From: Acidobacteriota bacterium
Lineage (GTDB): Bacteria; Acidobacteriota; Blastocatellia; RBC074
Length of the DNA stretch: 64,000 nt
Reading direction: 5' to 3'
Assembly (NCBI GenBank): GCA_018268995.1
Contig: JAFDVL010000067.1
Span: 1 to 64,000 of the forward strand
Shown here: piece after piece, positions 1 through 10,950 of the stretch
How positions within the stretch are numbered: the stretch's first letter is position 1
Layout: every line of letters starts with the position of its first letter
Notes under the pieces: generated by a model
Databases searched by the model: none
Seen by the model: the letters and a program-made list of their open reading frames with translations, nothing else
Told to the model about the DNA's origin: nothing
Program-made: the position numbers and the translations under genes

Positions 1-819
1 GCCAGTTCGCTGAACAAAATCCTGCGCGATGTAAAACCCGACGAAATTTACAATCTCGGCGCACAATCCCACGTGCGCGTCAGCTTTGACATCCCAGAAT
101 ACACGGGCGAAATCACGGGGCTGGGAACATTGCGCTTGTTAGAGGCGATCCGTGAAACAGGCATTTCACCGCGCTTTTATCAGGCCTCGTCGTCCGAACT
201 GTACGGCAAGGTGCAGGAAATTCCACAAACGGAAACGACGCCGTTTTATCCGCGCAGCCCATATGCGGCGGCCAAGCTTTATTCTTATTGGATTACTGTC
301 AATTATCGTGAAAGCTATGGCCTGTTTGCCTGCAATGGCATTCTCTTCAATCACGAAAGCCCACGTCGCGGCGAAACCTTTGTGACGCGAAAAGTGACGA
401 AGGCCGCAGCGGCGATCAAGCTGGGATTACAAGATAAGCTTTATCTGGGAAATCTGGACGCCAAACGCGACTGGGGCTTTGCCGGTGATTATTGCGAAGC
501 GATGTGGTTGATGCTGCAACAGGACAATCCAGACGATTACGTGATCGCAACAGGCGAAACGCATTCCATCCGCGAATTGTTGGACGAATCCTTTGGACAT
601 CTGGGGTTGGATTGGAATCAATATGTTGAAATTGATCCGCGCTATTACCGTCCGGCAGAGGTGGATTTATTGATCGGCGATGCCTCAAAAGCACGGCGTG
701 TTTTAGGGTGGGAACCCAAAGTGAAATTCAAAGACCTGGTGAAAATGATGGTGGATGCCGATTTAGAAGCCCTGAAAGGAACTTCTCCTTTGAAGGCAAG
801 TCGAAGTTCAGTGATTTAA
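1..819 (+). CDS. gmd: GDP-mannose 4,6-dehydratase, 5'-truncated by window edge
   Basis: The product converts GDP-D-mannose to GDP-4-keto-6-deoxymannose, the first step of GDP-L-fucose synthesis, in the cytoplasm. The frame is open from base 1, so the N-terminus with its nucleotide-binding glycine motif lies outside the window; 272 residues are visible. The fragment starts with the family segment [10 protein letters not shown] and carries the short-chain dehydrogenase triad: SSSELYG and YAAAK, with Tyr about residue 88 and Lys about 92 of the visible part. The stretch [15 protein letters not shown] is diagnostic of Gmd. fcl follows after a 91-base gap holding an inverted repeat. The GTG near base 73 is internal and not the real start. 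Confidence 0.95.
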   Translation, partial: ASSLNKILRDVKPDEIYNLGAQSHVRVSFDIPEYTGEITGLGTLRLLEAIRETGISPRFYQASSSELYGKVQEIPQTETTPFYPRSPYAAAKLYSYWITVNYRESYGLFACNGILFNHESPRRGETFVTRKVTKAAAAIKLGLQDKLYLGNLDAKRDWGFAGDYCEAMWLMLQQDNPDDYVIATGETHSIRELLDESFGHLGLDWNQYVEIDPRYYRPAEVDLLIGDASKARRVLGWEPKVKFKDLVKMMVDADLEALKGTSPLKASRSSVI

Positions 820-826
820 CTTTTGC

Positions 827-1864
<1,038 letters not shown>

Positions 1865-1923
1865 AACGAGCGAAATCAACGGACGCCTCGTACTTTTTCG
1901 GTTCTTAATTTAAGCGAGCTTTT

Positions 1924-3516
1924 ATGCGCACTTACCTCACCCTCTTTTTTATCTCGCTCATTTTGACGTTGTTCCTGACGCCACAGGCGCGCCGAGTGGC
2001 TACCGCTTTGGGGGCCGTGGATATACCAGACAATGAGCGTCGTGTTCACAAAGCGCCAACCCCGCGCATGGGGGGCGTGGCAATTTATGTCGCATTTTTG
2101 CTGACGTTGCTTTGTGTTCCCCTGTTCGGGTCCGGCGTCAGCCAGACATTTAGCGAAGATTTGCGTTGGTATGGAGCAATAGTTGCCCCTGGAACGCTAA
2201 TTTTCTGGTTGGGAATATACGATGATTTGCGTGGCTCAAGCGCTTGGCTAAAAATAGTCGTGCAAGTAGTGGCTGCTGCAATGTTATATGGTTTTGGCTT
2301 TGGAATAACTATTTTGTCATTACCATTTGGAGATGCTTGGGTACTACCTTGGTGGCTAAGCTTTCCGTTAACTGCATTGTGGATAGTTGGAATTACAAAT
2401 GCATTTAATTTAATAGATGGAATTGATGGCTTGGCTGCTGGCGCCTCTGCTTTTGCACTTCTTTCGATTCTGTTTTTTTCTCTCACAATGGGGCGCGAGA
2501 CAGTAACTCTTACTTCGGCAGTTTTACTAGGGACTGTCATTGGATTCCTATATTTCAATTTTAGCCCTGCTTCCATTTTTCTGGGCGATTCAGGGAGCCT
2601 ATTTTTAGGCTTCATGGTTGCTGCGCTTTCGTTGGCAGGGGCACAAAAAGGCACAACTGCAATTGCTATTGCAATTCCATTAGTCTCTTTTGGCCTGCCT
2701 GTGTTAGATGTTGGATTGGCAATCGTCCGGCGATTTCTGCGTGGTCGACCGCTCTTACAAAGTGATCGTGGTCATATCCACCATCGGTTATTGGATCACG
2801 GATTGTCGCATCGCCAGACTGCAATCCTCTTGTATGGCGTTTGCGGATTATTTTCACTGTTTGGTTTATTGCTATTAAATCCAGCACGTTCTGTTTCGGC
2901 GCTGGTCTTTTGCGTGATTGGCGTGTTAGTTGTCGTTGGTGTGCAGCGATTGCGCTACCCTGAATTTGAGGAACTTGGCAGCGCGATTCGCCGCCGCGTG
3001 GCTACGCATCGAAAGACTTTGGCTGTGAATGTCGGGGTGCGGCATTTGAATCTGGATTTAAAGAAAGTCACCAATCTGGAGCGATTCTTCGCAGTCTTGT
3101 CGGAAATCGCTGCGGCCAGTGAATTCGAGGGGATTAAGCTGGAGATCAGAACCGAGATTCTGCCTAACTGGAAATATCGTTTGTTGAGCAATGCAGAATT
3201 AAATGGTTGGCGTTTGCCTGTTGGGATGAAGCTGTCAGACGAAGAAGGACTAACGTTGATGTATGAAAATAACGGTCACTTTGTCGAAGACATGACACCG
3301 GATTACGATTATTGGTCATTGACGCTGCCACTTTCGTCTGCCGCTCAGAACCTTGGCTCAATTGCTTTTTTCCGCAGCATCGTTGAAGAGGATGTGTCGG
3401 TTGATCTGAAAAATATTTGCGGTATGTTCCAACAGGAATTAGGACCTAAGCTAATGCAGCTTCTTGAAGCGAGCGAAGCAGAACCCGCTTCATTGGCATT
3501 TCAAGCGCCGAAGTAA
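1924..3516 (+). CDS. WecA/MraY-like polyprenyl-phosphate sugar-1-phosphate transferase with C-terminal extension
   Basis: An integral membrane enzyme of the glycosyltransferase 4/MraY-WecA superfamily, expected to start glycan assembly by moving a sugar-1-phosphate from a UDP-sugar to undecaprenyl phosphate. Hydrophobic segments fill residues 1-345. Family motifs are YDD (99-101), NAFNLIDGIDG (159-169), GDSGS (221-225) and the WecA/TagO-type GHIHHRL (283-289). Residues 345-530 form a soluble tail without membrane segments that the paralogue at 4850-5878 lacks; I do not recognise it. The sugar specificity cannot be read from sequence. Part of the gene (about 2200-2700) looks more AT-rich than its flanks. 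Confidence 0.9.
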   Translation: MRTYLTLFFISLILTLFLTPQARRVATALGAVDIPDNERRVHKAPTPRMGGVAIYVAFLLTLLCVPLFGSGVSQTFSEDLRWYGAIVAPGTLIFWLGIYDDLRGSSAWLKIVVQVVAAAMLYGFGFGITILSLPFGDAWVLPWWLSFPLTALWIVGITNAFNLIDGIDGLAAGASAFALLSILFFSLTMGRETVTLTSAVLLGTVIGFLYFNFSPASIFLGDSGSLFLGFMVAALSLAGAQKGTTAIAIAIPLVSFGLPVLDVGLAIVRRFLRGRPLLQSDRGHIHHRLLDHGLSHRQTAILLYGVCGLFSLFGLLLLNPARSVSALVFCVIGVLVVVGVQRLRYPEFEELGSAIRRRVATHRKTLAVNVGVRHLNLDLKKVTNLERFFAVLSEIAAASEFEGIKLEIRTEILPNWKYRLLSNAELNGWRLPVGMKLSDEEGLTLMYENNGHFVEDMTPDYDYWSLTLPLSSAAQNLGSIAFFRSIVEEDVSVDLKNICGMFQQELGPKLMQLLEASEAEPASLAFQAPK

Positions 3517-3540
3517 GCCGTGACTTGACAGGAAGAATCT

Positions 3541-3575
3541 TTAGCCACAGATTTACACGGATTCAGAGTGCGCTC
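3541..3575. repeat. Degenerate single-arm copy of the CCACAGATT word array
   Basis: The segment TTAGCCACAGATTTACACGG and the following ATTCAG resemble the words seen at 16.7 and 20.8 kb. A weak partner (GAATCTGG) lies near 3589-3596, but no long complementary arm remains. It sits in the 112-base gap between the WecA-like gene and the LhgO-like gene. Probably an eroded copy. Confidence 0.45.
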
Positions 3576-3628
3576 TCAAGAATACCCCCGAATCTGGATA
3601 GATCGGAGTAAGACTATGGCTAGACATC

Positions 3629-4741
3629 ATGGAAAAAACTAACGTTGTTGTCATTGGTGGCGGAGTAGTCGGTTTGGCGGCTGTCGCGGAAATCGCGCGG
3701 CATTATGAAGATGTCTTTTTGCTTGAAGCTGCCCCTCGCCTCGGCCTTGGCACTTCCACGCGCAACAGCGGAGTGATTCACGCCGGACTTTATTATGTTC
3801 CGGGTTCGCTGAAAGGCGTTCATTGTGTGCGCGGCGCGCAGATGCTCTATGAGTTTTGCGCAAAACATCACGTTCCACATCAGCGCATTGGCAAATTTGT
3901 CGTAGCAGAAAATGTTGACCAATACTCAGATCTCAACGCCGTCAAAACTTGCGGAGAACGTAATGGCACAGAAGGTTTGGAGATCGTCGAAAGCGATTTC
4001 ATTCGTCGTCATGAACCGAATGTCGCTTCACCATTGGCGTTATACTCTCCGAACACCGGAATTGTAGACACAGAAGAGTTAATCAAAACCTTGGCCCGCA
4101 TCGCACGCGAAAATGGTGCCCATCTGATGACGGACACACGGCTGGTTGGCGCTGAAGTCAAAGATGGTCTCTGCCTGTTGCGAACATCGCATGGCGAAGA
4201 AGTTGCGGCGCGGGTTGTCATCAATGCTGCCGGGCTGTATTCCGATGAGGTCGCCCGCATGTTTGGCTATGACGAATACCAGATTTATCCCTGTCGCGGC
4301 GAATATGCCGAACTGGTTGCGCGCTTGAGCGATATTGTCAATCATCTTATCTATCCTGTGCCTCCGGCAGATCAGGGGCATGGCTTGGGCGTGCATTTCA
4401 CGAAAAATATGGCTGGGCGTGTGTTGCTGGGGCCAAATGCCCGCTACGTCAACGAGGATAAGGAAGATTACGAAAGTGATCCCACGCCGCTGGAGGTTTT
4501 CTACGAATCTGCCGTGAAAATCGTACCCTCTCTCCAGTTTGAAGATTTGCGACCAAGTTATGTGGGATTACGGCCTCGTCTATACACGGGGCGCGGGCCT
4601 TCCTTCACCGATTTCGTGATCACGCCCGATCCCAACTGGCCATTTGTGATTCATGCGATTGGCATTGAATCGCCTGGTCTGACAGGCTCTTTGTCAATTG
4701 GCGAAGCGCTGGCGGCAATGGCGCAGGCGCGGTTGAATTAA
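3629..4741 (+). CDS. lhgO: LhgO-like FAD-dependent L-2-hydroxyglutarate oxidase/dehydrogenase
   Basis: A 370-residue flavoprotein of the D-amino-acid-oxidase fold. The N-terminal dinucleotide motif [13 protein letters not shown] (from residue 5) is followed by [14 protein letters not shown], characteristic of the L-2-hydroxyglutarate dehydrogenase/LhgO branch. The family oxidises L-2-hydroxyglutarate to 2-oxoglutarate and feeds electrons to oxygen or the quinone pool. It lies between two polysaccharide-initiating transferases, an odd place for a metabolic-repair enzyme, so a role on a sugar-derived 2-hydroxyacid is possible. The family call is firm; the substrate is inferred. Confidence 0.85.
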   Translation: MEKTNVVVIGGGVVGLAAVAEIARHYEDVFLLEAAPRLGLGTSTRNSGVIHAGLYYVPGSLKGVHCVRGAQMLYEFCAKHHVPHQRIGKFVVAENVDQYSDLNAVKTCGERNGTEGLEIVESDFIRRHEPNVASPLALYSPNTGIVDTEELIKTLARIARENGAHLMTDTRLVGAEVKDGLCLLRTSHGEEVAARVVINAAGLYSDEVARMFGYDEYQIYPCRGEYAELVARLSDIVNHLIYPVPPADQGHGLGVHFTKNMAGRVLLGPNARYVNEDKEDYESDPTPLEVFYESAVKIVPSLQFEDLRPSYVGLRPRLYTGRGPSFTDFVITPDPNWPFVIHAIGIESPGLTGSLSIGEALAAMAQARLN

Positions 4742-4849
4742 GCCAAATCTTTTCCAATCAAAAATAGTATTGTTTAGAAACTACTCCGACCTCCCTCACA
4801 GTTTTCCTCGTCTCTTGTGTAACTTGATGTGCCATGCTATCCCGATGGC

Positions 4850-5878
4850 ATGTGGAGTTACTTGCTGCTTTTTTCCGGCACGCTAATCTGTTCGCTGCTG
4901 TTGACTCCTTTGGTTCGACAGCAAGCCATTCGGCGTCGTGTGTTCGATCATCCTGATCTTGAACGTCGGGTGCATACTGCACCGTTGCCGCGACTCGGTG
5001 GCGTGGCGATTTATCTGGCCTTGCTGCTGGGATGCCTTGTGCTTGTCTGGCTTGATCACGCCTGGATTTCATTTTGGCGATTGTTTCTGCCAGTAACGCT
5101 GATTTTCCTGCTAGGGGTGGCGGATGATGTGTTTGGGATTGGCGAACGCTGGAAACTGGTGCTGCCAGCCTTCAGCGCTACCTTGTTGTACGCGCTCGGA
5201 TACCGCCTCACCAGTTTGTCGCTAGGGCCGAACTTCAGTCTCGCCCTGCCCGGCTGGCTTGGCTTCGTCCTGCTGGTAATTTGGCTGGTGGGCATTACGA
5301 ATGCCTTCAACCTGATTGACGGTGCAGATGGCCTGGCCGCTGGAGTTAGCCTGATTGTCGTCAGCGCGGTGCTGGCAATCTCGATTCTGATCGGTCAGCG
5401 CGAAAGTGCTTTTTTTGCCGCAATGCTGTTGGGCGCGCTGTCGGGGTTTTTACCTTACAATTTCTACCCTGCCTCAATTTTTCTGGGGGATTCGGGCAGT
5501 TTGTTACTTGGTTTTTTGGTCGCAGTGCTAGCCATCAGGGGAACCGGGAATCCGACGGGCACCGTTTCAATTGTTGCGCCGATCATTTTGGGCTTACCGA
5601 TTACCGAAGCTGCTGTGACGTTATTGCGCCGCTGGCACGCCGGACAACCGCTTTTACCCGGAGATCGCGGGCATTTTCATCATAAATTGTTGGATCGTAA
5701 CCTCTCCCAGCGTCAGGTGGTGATGCGGCTCTATGTTGCCAGTGCCATTTTTGCCATCAGTGGATTGGCTTTACTCAACGCGAGTTGGGGGATCACGATT
5801 TTGCTTCTTGTTTTGTTGGGATTGGCCGTCATTTGGGGCATTCGCCACCTGCGCTATTTTGAATATGAACGGAACTGA
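4850..5878 (+). CDS. WecA/MraY-like polyprenyl-phosphate sugar-1-phosphate transferase, short paralogue
   Basis: Second member of the WecA/TagO-like family in this cluster, 342 residues and almost wholly hydrophobic, without the soluble tail of the gene at 1924-3516. It carries the same motifs: VADDVFG, NAFNLIDGADG, FLGDSGSL and GDRGHFHHKLL. I chose the ATG at 4850, directly before the first membrane segment; an in-frame GTG at 4829 would add seven residues. The stop is 6 bases before the flippase start, suggesting co-transcription. The two copies are diverged duplicates that may accept different sugars or start different glycans. Confidence 0.9.
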   Translation: MWSYLLLFSGTLICSLLLTPLVRQQAIRRRVFDHPDLERRVHTAPLPRLGGVAIYLALLLGCLVLVWLDHAWISFWRLFLPVTLIFLLGVADDVFGIGERWKLVLPAFSATLLYALGYRLTSLSLGPNFSLALPGWLGFVLLVIWLVGITNAFNLIDGADGLAAGVSLIVVSAVLAISILIGQRESAFFAAMLLGALSGFLPYNFYPASIFLGDSGSLLLGFLVAVLAIRGTGNPTGTVSIVAPIILGLPITEAAVTLLRRWHAGQPLLPGDRGHFHHKLLDRNLSQRQVVMRLYVASAIFAISGLALLNASWGITILLLVLLGLAVIWGIRHLRYFEYERN

Positions 5879-5884
5879 GATAAC

Positions 5885-7327
5885 TTGAAACAGAAAATCG
5901 TTCAGGGCGGAATTGCCGTCATGTTGCGGCAGGTATTGTCTTCACCGATCAATGCCGTTGGTGTTTTTTTGGCTTCACGCTGGCTCTCTCTTTTTGATTT
6001 TGGCATTCAGGCAGTCATCCTCTCAGTGGTCGGGTTCGTTTTATTTGTCATTGATCTGGGCACCAGTTCCGCACTGATCCAGAGAAAGCCGCCTCCAAGC
6101 AAAAAACTGGTCTGGAAAATTCAGGCGATTAAGCTTGTGATGCTCGTAGGGGTGACAATCGCACTGGAATTGCTCTCGCCCTGGCTGCTCGGATGGTTTT
6201 CTTTATCGTCATCCCTGCGCTTACTTTTCCCGGTCATTGCCTTATTGGCCTGGCTGCAAAGCTGGCGTGACTTGGAATCCGTTTCCTTGCAACGAAACAT
6301 CGAATGGGCGCTCATTGCCAGAATCGAACTGGCGGAAATCATCGCTTACAACGCAACCCTGATTTTCGTCGCCTACCAATACCACTCTTTATGGAGCTTT
6401 CCGATAGCGATAGGAGCAAGGTGGCTGGTCGGTTCCGTCCTCTTAAAGCTTGCAACCACGGAGCATTTTACTGACACCGCAGCAGCTGAATCTGATTTGG
6501 TTGCGGTCTTTCGTCTGGGCATTCCGCTCCAGGCGTCGCTGCTGCTCGGATCTGTAATGAACCTGGCAAGCCCTGTGTTATTGGGAAGTTTACTTGGGAT
6601 CGCGCAAGTTGGACTGGTTAATTGGAGCTTTACGATTGTTAGTTTGCCGACGCTGCCCTTTCAACGGCTCCAGGTTTTTCTGTTCTCAGTTTTTTCTGAG
6701 CGCAAGCGGCAAGACCTCAATGATGATTCGGCTGTAACCTCAATTGTGTATGTGACAGCGCTTTTGATGGGGGTTTTAGGGGTGGCCGTAGCTTTGTTAA
6801 TGCCGCTGTTGATCCGGTACGGATTTGGCAATAAATGGGTAGCTGCGATTCCCATCATTCAGGTTATGGTGCTTGAAAATATCTTCGCGCAACCTGTGAT
6901 GATGATCGGCACTTATCTGATGTCAAAAGGGTATGGGAAGACCTGGTTCTTAATAAATGTTGTCAACGTAATTGGTAGGTGGGGATTGGCCGGCATTGGC
7001 ACTTTGCTGCTTGGAGCAGAAGGATTTTCTATGGGATGGGTGAGCGGAACCTTGATTACGTTTTTGACGGGCTGTGTGGCAGCGAAGCGTTTATTAGGCT
7101 TAAGTATTCAATGGTATGACGCCGTAGGAGCTGCACTCTTGACGATAGCTCTTATCAAAGGTGTAACCTGGGTGACGACAATGCAATCCTGGTCAATCGG
7201 ACTAGGTTCAGTTCTTGGGCTAAGTATCGGGATTGGTTTGTATCTAACAATCAGTGGTCTTTACAGTAGATTTGTGAGGTATTCGCTCTGGGATACTACC
7301 TATAAAATAGTTATGGATTTTAGGTAG
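5885..7327 (+). CDS. Polysaccharide flippase, MOP/Wzx-like
   Basis: A 480-residue polytopic membrane protein with roughly twelve hydrophobic segments and the N-terminal pattern of lipopolysaccharide/oligosaccharide flippases: a basic start, then LASRWLSLFDFGIQAVIL. The expected role is to turn lipid-linked oligosaccharide to the periplasmic face for polymerisation. The start codon is TTG at 5885, 6 bases after the preceding stop. Together with the initiating transferases and the polymerase-like gene at 9427 it fits a Wzx/Wzy-dependent export route. The repeat-unit structure is unknown. Confidence 0.85.
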   Translation: MKQKIVQGGIAVMLRQVLSSPINAVGVFLASRWLSLFDFGIQAVILSVVGFVLFVIDLGTSSALIQRKPPPSKKLVWKIQAIKLVMLVGVTIALELLSPWLLGWFSLSSSLRLLFPVIALLAWLQSWRDLESVSLQRNIEWALIARIELAEIIAYNATLIFVAYQYHSLWSFPIAIGARWLVGSVLLKLATTEHFTDTAAAESDLVAVFRLGIPLQASLLLGSVMNLASPVLLGSLLGIAQVGLVNWSFTIVSLPTLPFQRLQVFLFSVFSERKRQDLNDDSAVTSIVYVTALLMGVLGVAVALLMPLLIRYGFGNKWVAAIPIIQVMVLENIFAQPVMMIGTYLMSKGYGKTWFLINVVNVIGRWGLAGIGTLLLGAEGFSMGWVSGTLITFLTGCVAAKRLLGLSIQWYDAVGAALLTIALIKGVTWVTTMQSWSIGLGSVLGLSIGIGLYLTISGLYSRFVRYSLWDTTYKIVMDFR

Positions 7328-7378
7328 GTCATTTATCTACCATCTAATAAAAAAGCAGGAGCGTAAATAATTATCCAC

Positions 7379-8218
7379 ATGACAGCGTTACAGCGCTTTG
7401 TAAATCAAGGGCGAAAAGTAATCCCGCGTGGCTGGGTCTTCGTGATAAAAGCATTCGCTCGTTTTATACCCTCTCTCCAGCATTACAGAGTATCGCTGGT
7501 GAATGGCGACCACATGTATCTGGATTTGCGAGAAGACATGTGTTTTGGACAATTCTTCGATGGTTGCATCAGCGGGGAGCAGGGAACAGATACTTTATTT
7601 AACCGCCTCCTGCACAAAGGAGCCGTTGTTATAGATGTAGGCGCAAATATTGGATACTACACAAGAATCGCAAGTAATTTGGTCGGGCAAGAAGGACAGG
7701 TGCTGGCTTTTGAGCCGAGCCCAAAAGCTTTGAGCGTGCTTAAGCTAAACACAGGCGATTTAGGGAATGTGCAAATATTTCCTGTCGCACTCAGTGACAG
7801 TGAGGGAGAAGTCCGATTTTATGTGAGAAAAAATGGCGGCACCTCCTCGCTGTCGGCAGATTCAGGCGCACAGCAAGTGCTGGTGAAAATGACCACGCTG
7901 GATCACCTTCCGATCAATGTACAACAGGTGGATTTTATTAAAATTGATGTTGAGGGGTTTGAGCCGGATGTGTTGCGCGGTGCCCAGTCTGTAATCAAAA
8001 GATTTCGCCCTATCGTCTACTTGGAATACTTCGAACATTATGCCGAACAACGAGGATTTGCCTCCTCCGTCTTTGATAGCTTTTTTTCCGACTTGGATTA
8101 TGAGCTTTATTGGGTGGATGAACGGGCACAGGACACGCACCTGATTAGCAAGACTCCATCCAATTACATCATCGCGATTCCAAAAGAACGAAGGCAGTTA
8201 GTTGCTAGTCTAAGTTAG
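7379..8218 (+). CDS. FkbM-family SAM-dependent methyltransferase
   Basis: A 279-residue class I methyltransferase. The SAM-binding motif is VVIDVGANIGYYT (about residues 82-94), followed by the acidic post-strand motif VLAFEPSP and the FkbM signature DFIKIDVEGFEPDVLRG. FkbM proteins O-methylate hydroxyl groups, and in polysaccharide clusters they usually cap or decorate sugars. The gap before it is short and AT-rich. The acceptor is not deducible from sequence. Confidence 0.88.
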   Translation: MTALQRFVNQGRKVIPRGWVFVIKAFARFIPSLQHYRVSLVNGDHMYLDLREDMCFGQFFDGCISGEQGTDTLFNRLLHKGAVVIDVGANIGYYTRIASNLVGQEGQVLAFEPSPKALSVLKLNTGDLGNVQIFPVALSDSEGEVRFYVRKNGGTSSLSADSGAQQVLVKMTTLDHLPINVQQVDFIKIDVEGFEPDVLRGAQSVIKRFRPIVYLEYFEHYAEQRGFASSVFDSFFSDLDYELYWVDERAQDTHLISKTPSNYIIAIPKERRQLVASLS

Positions 8219-8305
8219 TTGTAAAAGAGTATTTGTACTTCGTTAAGGTGATACGCTAAGTAAGTGTTTATCAGGTTAGCTCTTATATAGATATATATCA
8301 GTTCG

Positions 8306-9430
8306 ATGCACAGGGGAGATAAAGCAATAAAAATTCAAACGATGTTTCCTTTTCCCTTCGTGGGGAATCGCAACACCGATTACAACTATTTTTATAAGCT
8401 CAAAGAGATGGAAAAGCATTACCCCGTTGAACTGCTTCCGCTCACTAATCGGCATTCCACTCTTGTTGCAAATACAAAATACGTTGCTCGTTCGCTGATG
8501 CACAGATTCCCTCTTTCTCGCGAAGTGACAACCGCACATTGGTTTGTAACTCAAAATCGGCGGATTCCTGTTTCGGGAAGAGCGTTAGACGCAGCAGACG
8601 TTATTTTTACAAATGGCTATCTTCCTCGACAGGCAAACAAGACTCCAATCATACTCGAAGCAGATTTTTCTCCCTATGGAACAGGAGAGTTCCGCAAAAT
8701 GGTAGAGAAATGTCTCTGGGTTGCTAAAGAGTTTATTGCACAGGTCAACGTTGTAATTGTCCGGCACCCGCAGTCCTGGCAACGGTTTAATGAATTGTAT
8801 CCTGAAAGCGCGCAGAAGGCAGTTGTTATTCCCTACTATCTTCCTTCATTGGAGGCAATAAGTGATGAATCACGCGCGCGTAAATGGCAGGAATCAGATC
8901 GCCTGAAAATCTTATTTGTAGGAAATCAGGCACGTCGTAAGGGCCTTGTTAATTTAATTGAGGCTTATACCCTCTTAAAAAAGCGAAACCTGAAAATCAC
9001 CCCTCAACTCACAGTAGTTACCAACTTTTATGATGGGCTAGTGCAACTTCCTGATGACGTTCAGGTCTTTTCTGACTTACCCCATCCTGAAGTGCTCAAG
9101 CTAATGCGAGAATCTCATGTGTATGCGCAGCCGACGCTTTACGATTCTTATGGGCTTGCTTTTCTTGAAGCCATTGCCAATGGCTGCGTGCTGATTTATC
9201 CGAACTGGAATCCAGCGAAAGAAATATGGGATGGCTGTGGCGAAACAGTAGATGTAACTTCGGCAGAAGACATAGCCGCAAGTATTGAAAAGATTGCTAT
9301 TAGTTTTGACCACTATGCTTCTATTTCTAACTACGCGCATGAGTTATTCAAAACTCAATATCATCACTCTGTGGTAGGTGCAAAATACTTCAGCGTGTTT
9401 GAATCTTCTGCGCAAAGGTATCAGCAGTGA
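8306..9430 (+). CDS. Glycosyltransferase family 4 (GT-B fold)
   Basis: 374 residues. The C-terminal half shows the GT4 donor-binding architecture: LKILFVGNQARRKGLVNLIEA begins the nucleotide-sugar domain, and the EX7E-type region is PTLYDSYGLAFLEAIANG. The N-terminal acceptor domain is diverged. The stop overlaps the next start by four bases (GTGA), so it is translationally coupled to the polymerase-like gene. It should add one sugar to the lipid-linked repeat unit on the cytoplasmic face; donor and linkage are unknown. Confidence 0.82.
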   Translation: MHRGDKAIKIQTMFPFPFVGNRNTDYNYFYKLKEMEKHYPVELLPLTNRHSTLVANTKYVARSLMHRFPLSREVTTAHWFVTQNRRIPVSGRALDAADVIFTNGYLPRQANKTPIILEADFSPYGTGEFRKMVEKCLWVAKEFIAQVNVVIVRHPQSWQRFNELYPESAQKAVVIPYYLPSLEAISDESRARKWQESDRLKILFVGNQARRKGLVNLIEAYTLLKKRNLKITPQLTVVTNFYDGLVQLPDDVQVFSDLPHPEVLKLMRESHVYAQPTLYDSYGLAFLEAIANGCVLIYPNWNPAKEIWDGCGETVDVTSAEDIAASIEKIAISFDHYASISNYAHELFKTQYHHSVVGAKYFSVFESSAQRYQQ

Positions 9431-10950
9431 ATACTTCGTACCTTACAAGTTCGGGCAATGCAGGAAGCCTTGCGATAACATCGCCCCGGCGTTGGATGGG
9501 GCTTCGTTGGGTTTTGTTATTTATTTTTCCTGTCGGCTGGTACTTTACACAAGCGTACTATAAATATAATCCAACCTATCTCATTTCGACACTGGTGGCC
9601 ACAGTTTCATTAGGCTTTCTTTTATTAATCCTGGGACGTAGCTCACGGTCGGTCTTTGCACTTGCCATTTGGATCATTGTTGGGATTGTTGTCGCTGGAT
9701 ATTTTGTTAAGTTTTATTGGCTGAGCGGATTGGCGACTATAGACGGGGTGGTAACGGATTCGTTTGATAATAAAACACTCGCTCTGGCAAGTATGCCCGA
9801 TCTAATGCTCAAAACTTATTGGGTGTTTACCATTGGTTTCGTTGCATTCTGTCTTTCTGCGATGCTTGCTTTAATCCTGCTCGAAGTTGCTGATGGGGAG
9901 CTACTTAATTCCAGTTTGATTTTGGAAGACAGAGCGGAAGATTCTCTAAGGGAAAAGGTGCGTCGACTGGTAATCCCATTGCTGATCTTTACTGCGGTAG
10001 CAATGATCATAAGCGCAGGCGCACAATATGTGCTTGGCATCGGAGTGGCGGGCGTGCAGGCGCAAACGACATCATATCGGCTGGGCGGGATCATCTTTTA
10101 CCTTCGTAGCATTAGTCTTCCTTTTTTCCTGTTGCTTATTCTGTGGCTCACGGACAAGTTTTATCTAAAAAAGATATTCGCCGTCAGTTTGGTTTTACTG
10201 CTCGTTCATGGCTTAACACAGACGCTGTTGACGGCAAGTCGCGGCGCTTTGCCTGGGTTATTTATTCCTCTGGTACTTATTTGGATCTTAAGCGGAAAAT
10301 TCAATTTCTCGCGCAAGTTATTAACAGTCGTTAGTCTGGTTGTTGTCTTGCTTCTCCATCCGCTTATTTCAAATTATCGAATGGCTCGAATTGGCGGAAA
10401 TGCATCTGATCTTTCGGGCGCTATTTCCAGCTCCACTGAAAAGGCAAGCTCACGTGAAACAGATAATGTAATTAAGGACTTATTGATGAGCGGCATTGGA
10501 GGCTATTCTGCCAGAATTCCGGGAACAGAATGTATTCTGATGGTCTTGGAATATGGCGAAAGCAAAGGGCTATTTTACTATCTTTTTAATAAACGAAGCC
10601 TCGGAGATATTTACACGCAGGATGTCGCGGGGATGGACCCAGAAGCAGTAATTGGGATTTCTCCTTCTTTAATGGGGATGTTTTTTCTGCTCGCCGGGTA
10701 TGCTGGCGTTGTTATTGGGATGACGGGATGGGTCTTTTTATGGTTTTTCGTTTGTCTTGTGCTGCAACGGATGAAGATGAAAACAGTTGTTGTTCAGCTT
10801 GCAATGATTTGTTTGCTGATTGCGTTGGTAACCAGTGAAGGCGATATTGGCAATTTGCCTTTTCGGTTATTGTTGTTGGCCGGGAACTTTCTTCTAGGAG
10901 AGTTTCTGGTGCGAAAATTTATCTTTCGATTCGGACAGCAGGCAGCTTGA
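9427..10950 (+). CDS. O-antigen polymerase-like (Wzy-like) membrane protein
   Basis: 507 residues, mostly hydrophobic, with about ten to twelve membrane segments and a long periplasmic-type loop near residues 320-400. This topology suits Wzy/O-antigen-ligase-type polymerases, which have little sequence conservation, so the call rests on topology and context: a flippase upstream and glycosyltransferases on both sides. It starts with GTG overlapping the previous stop, and its own stop overlaps the next TTG start. An alternative is an oligosaccharide repeat-unit polymerase of another family. Confidence 0.7.
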   Translation: MNTSYLTSSGNAGSLAITSPRRWMGLRWVLLFIFPVGWYFTQAYYKYNPTYLISTLVATVSLGFLLLILGRSSRSVFALAIWIIVGIVVAGYFVKFYWLSGLATIDGVVTDSFDNKTLALASMPDLMLKTYWVFTIGFVAFCLSAMLALILLEVADGELLNSSLILEDRAEDSLREKVRRLVIPLLIFTAVAMIISAGAQYVLGIGVAGVQAQTTSYRLGGIIFYLRSISLPFFLLLILWLTDKFYLKKIFAVSLVLLLVHGLTQTLLTASRGALPGLFIPLVLIWILSGKFNFSRKLLTVVSLVVVLLLHPLISNYRMARIGGNASDLSGAISSSTEKASSRETDNVIKDLLMSGIGGYSARIPGTECILMVLEYGESKGLFYYLFNKRSLGDIYTQDVAGMDPEAVIGISPSLMGMFFLLAGYAGVVIGMTGWVFLWFFVCLVLQRMKMKTVVVQLAMICLLIALVTSEGDIGNLPFRLLLLAGNFLLGEFLVRKFIFRFGQQAA

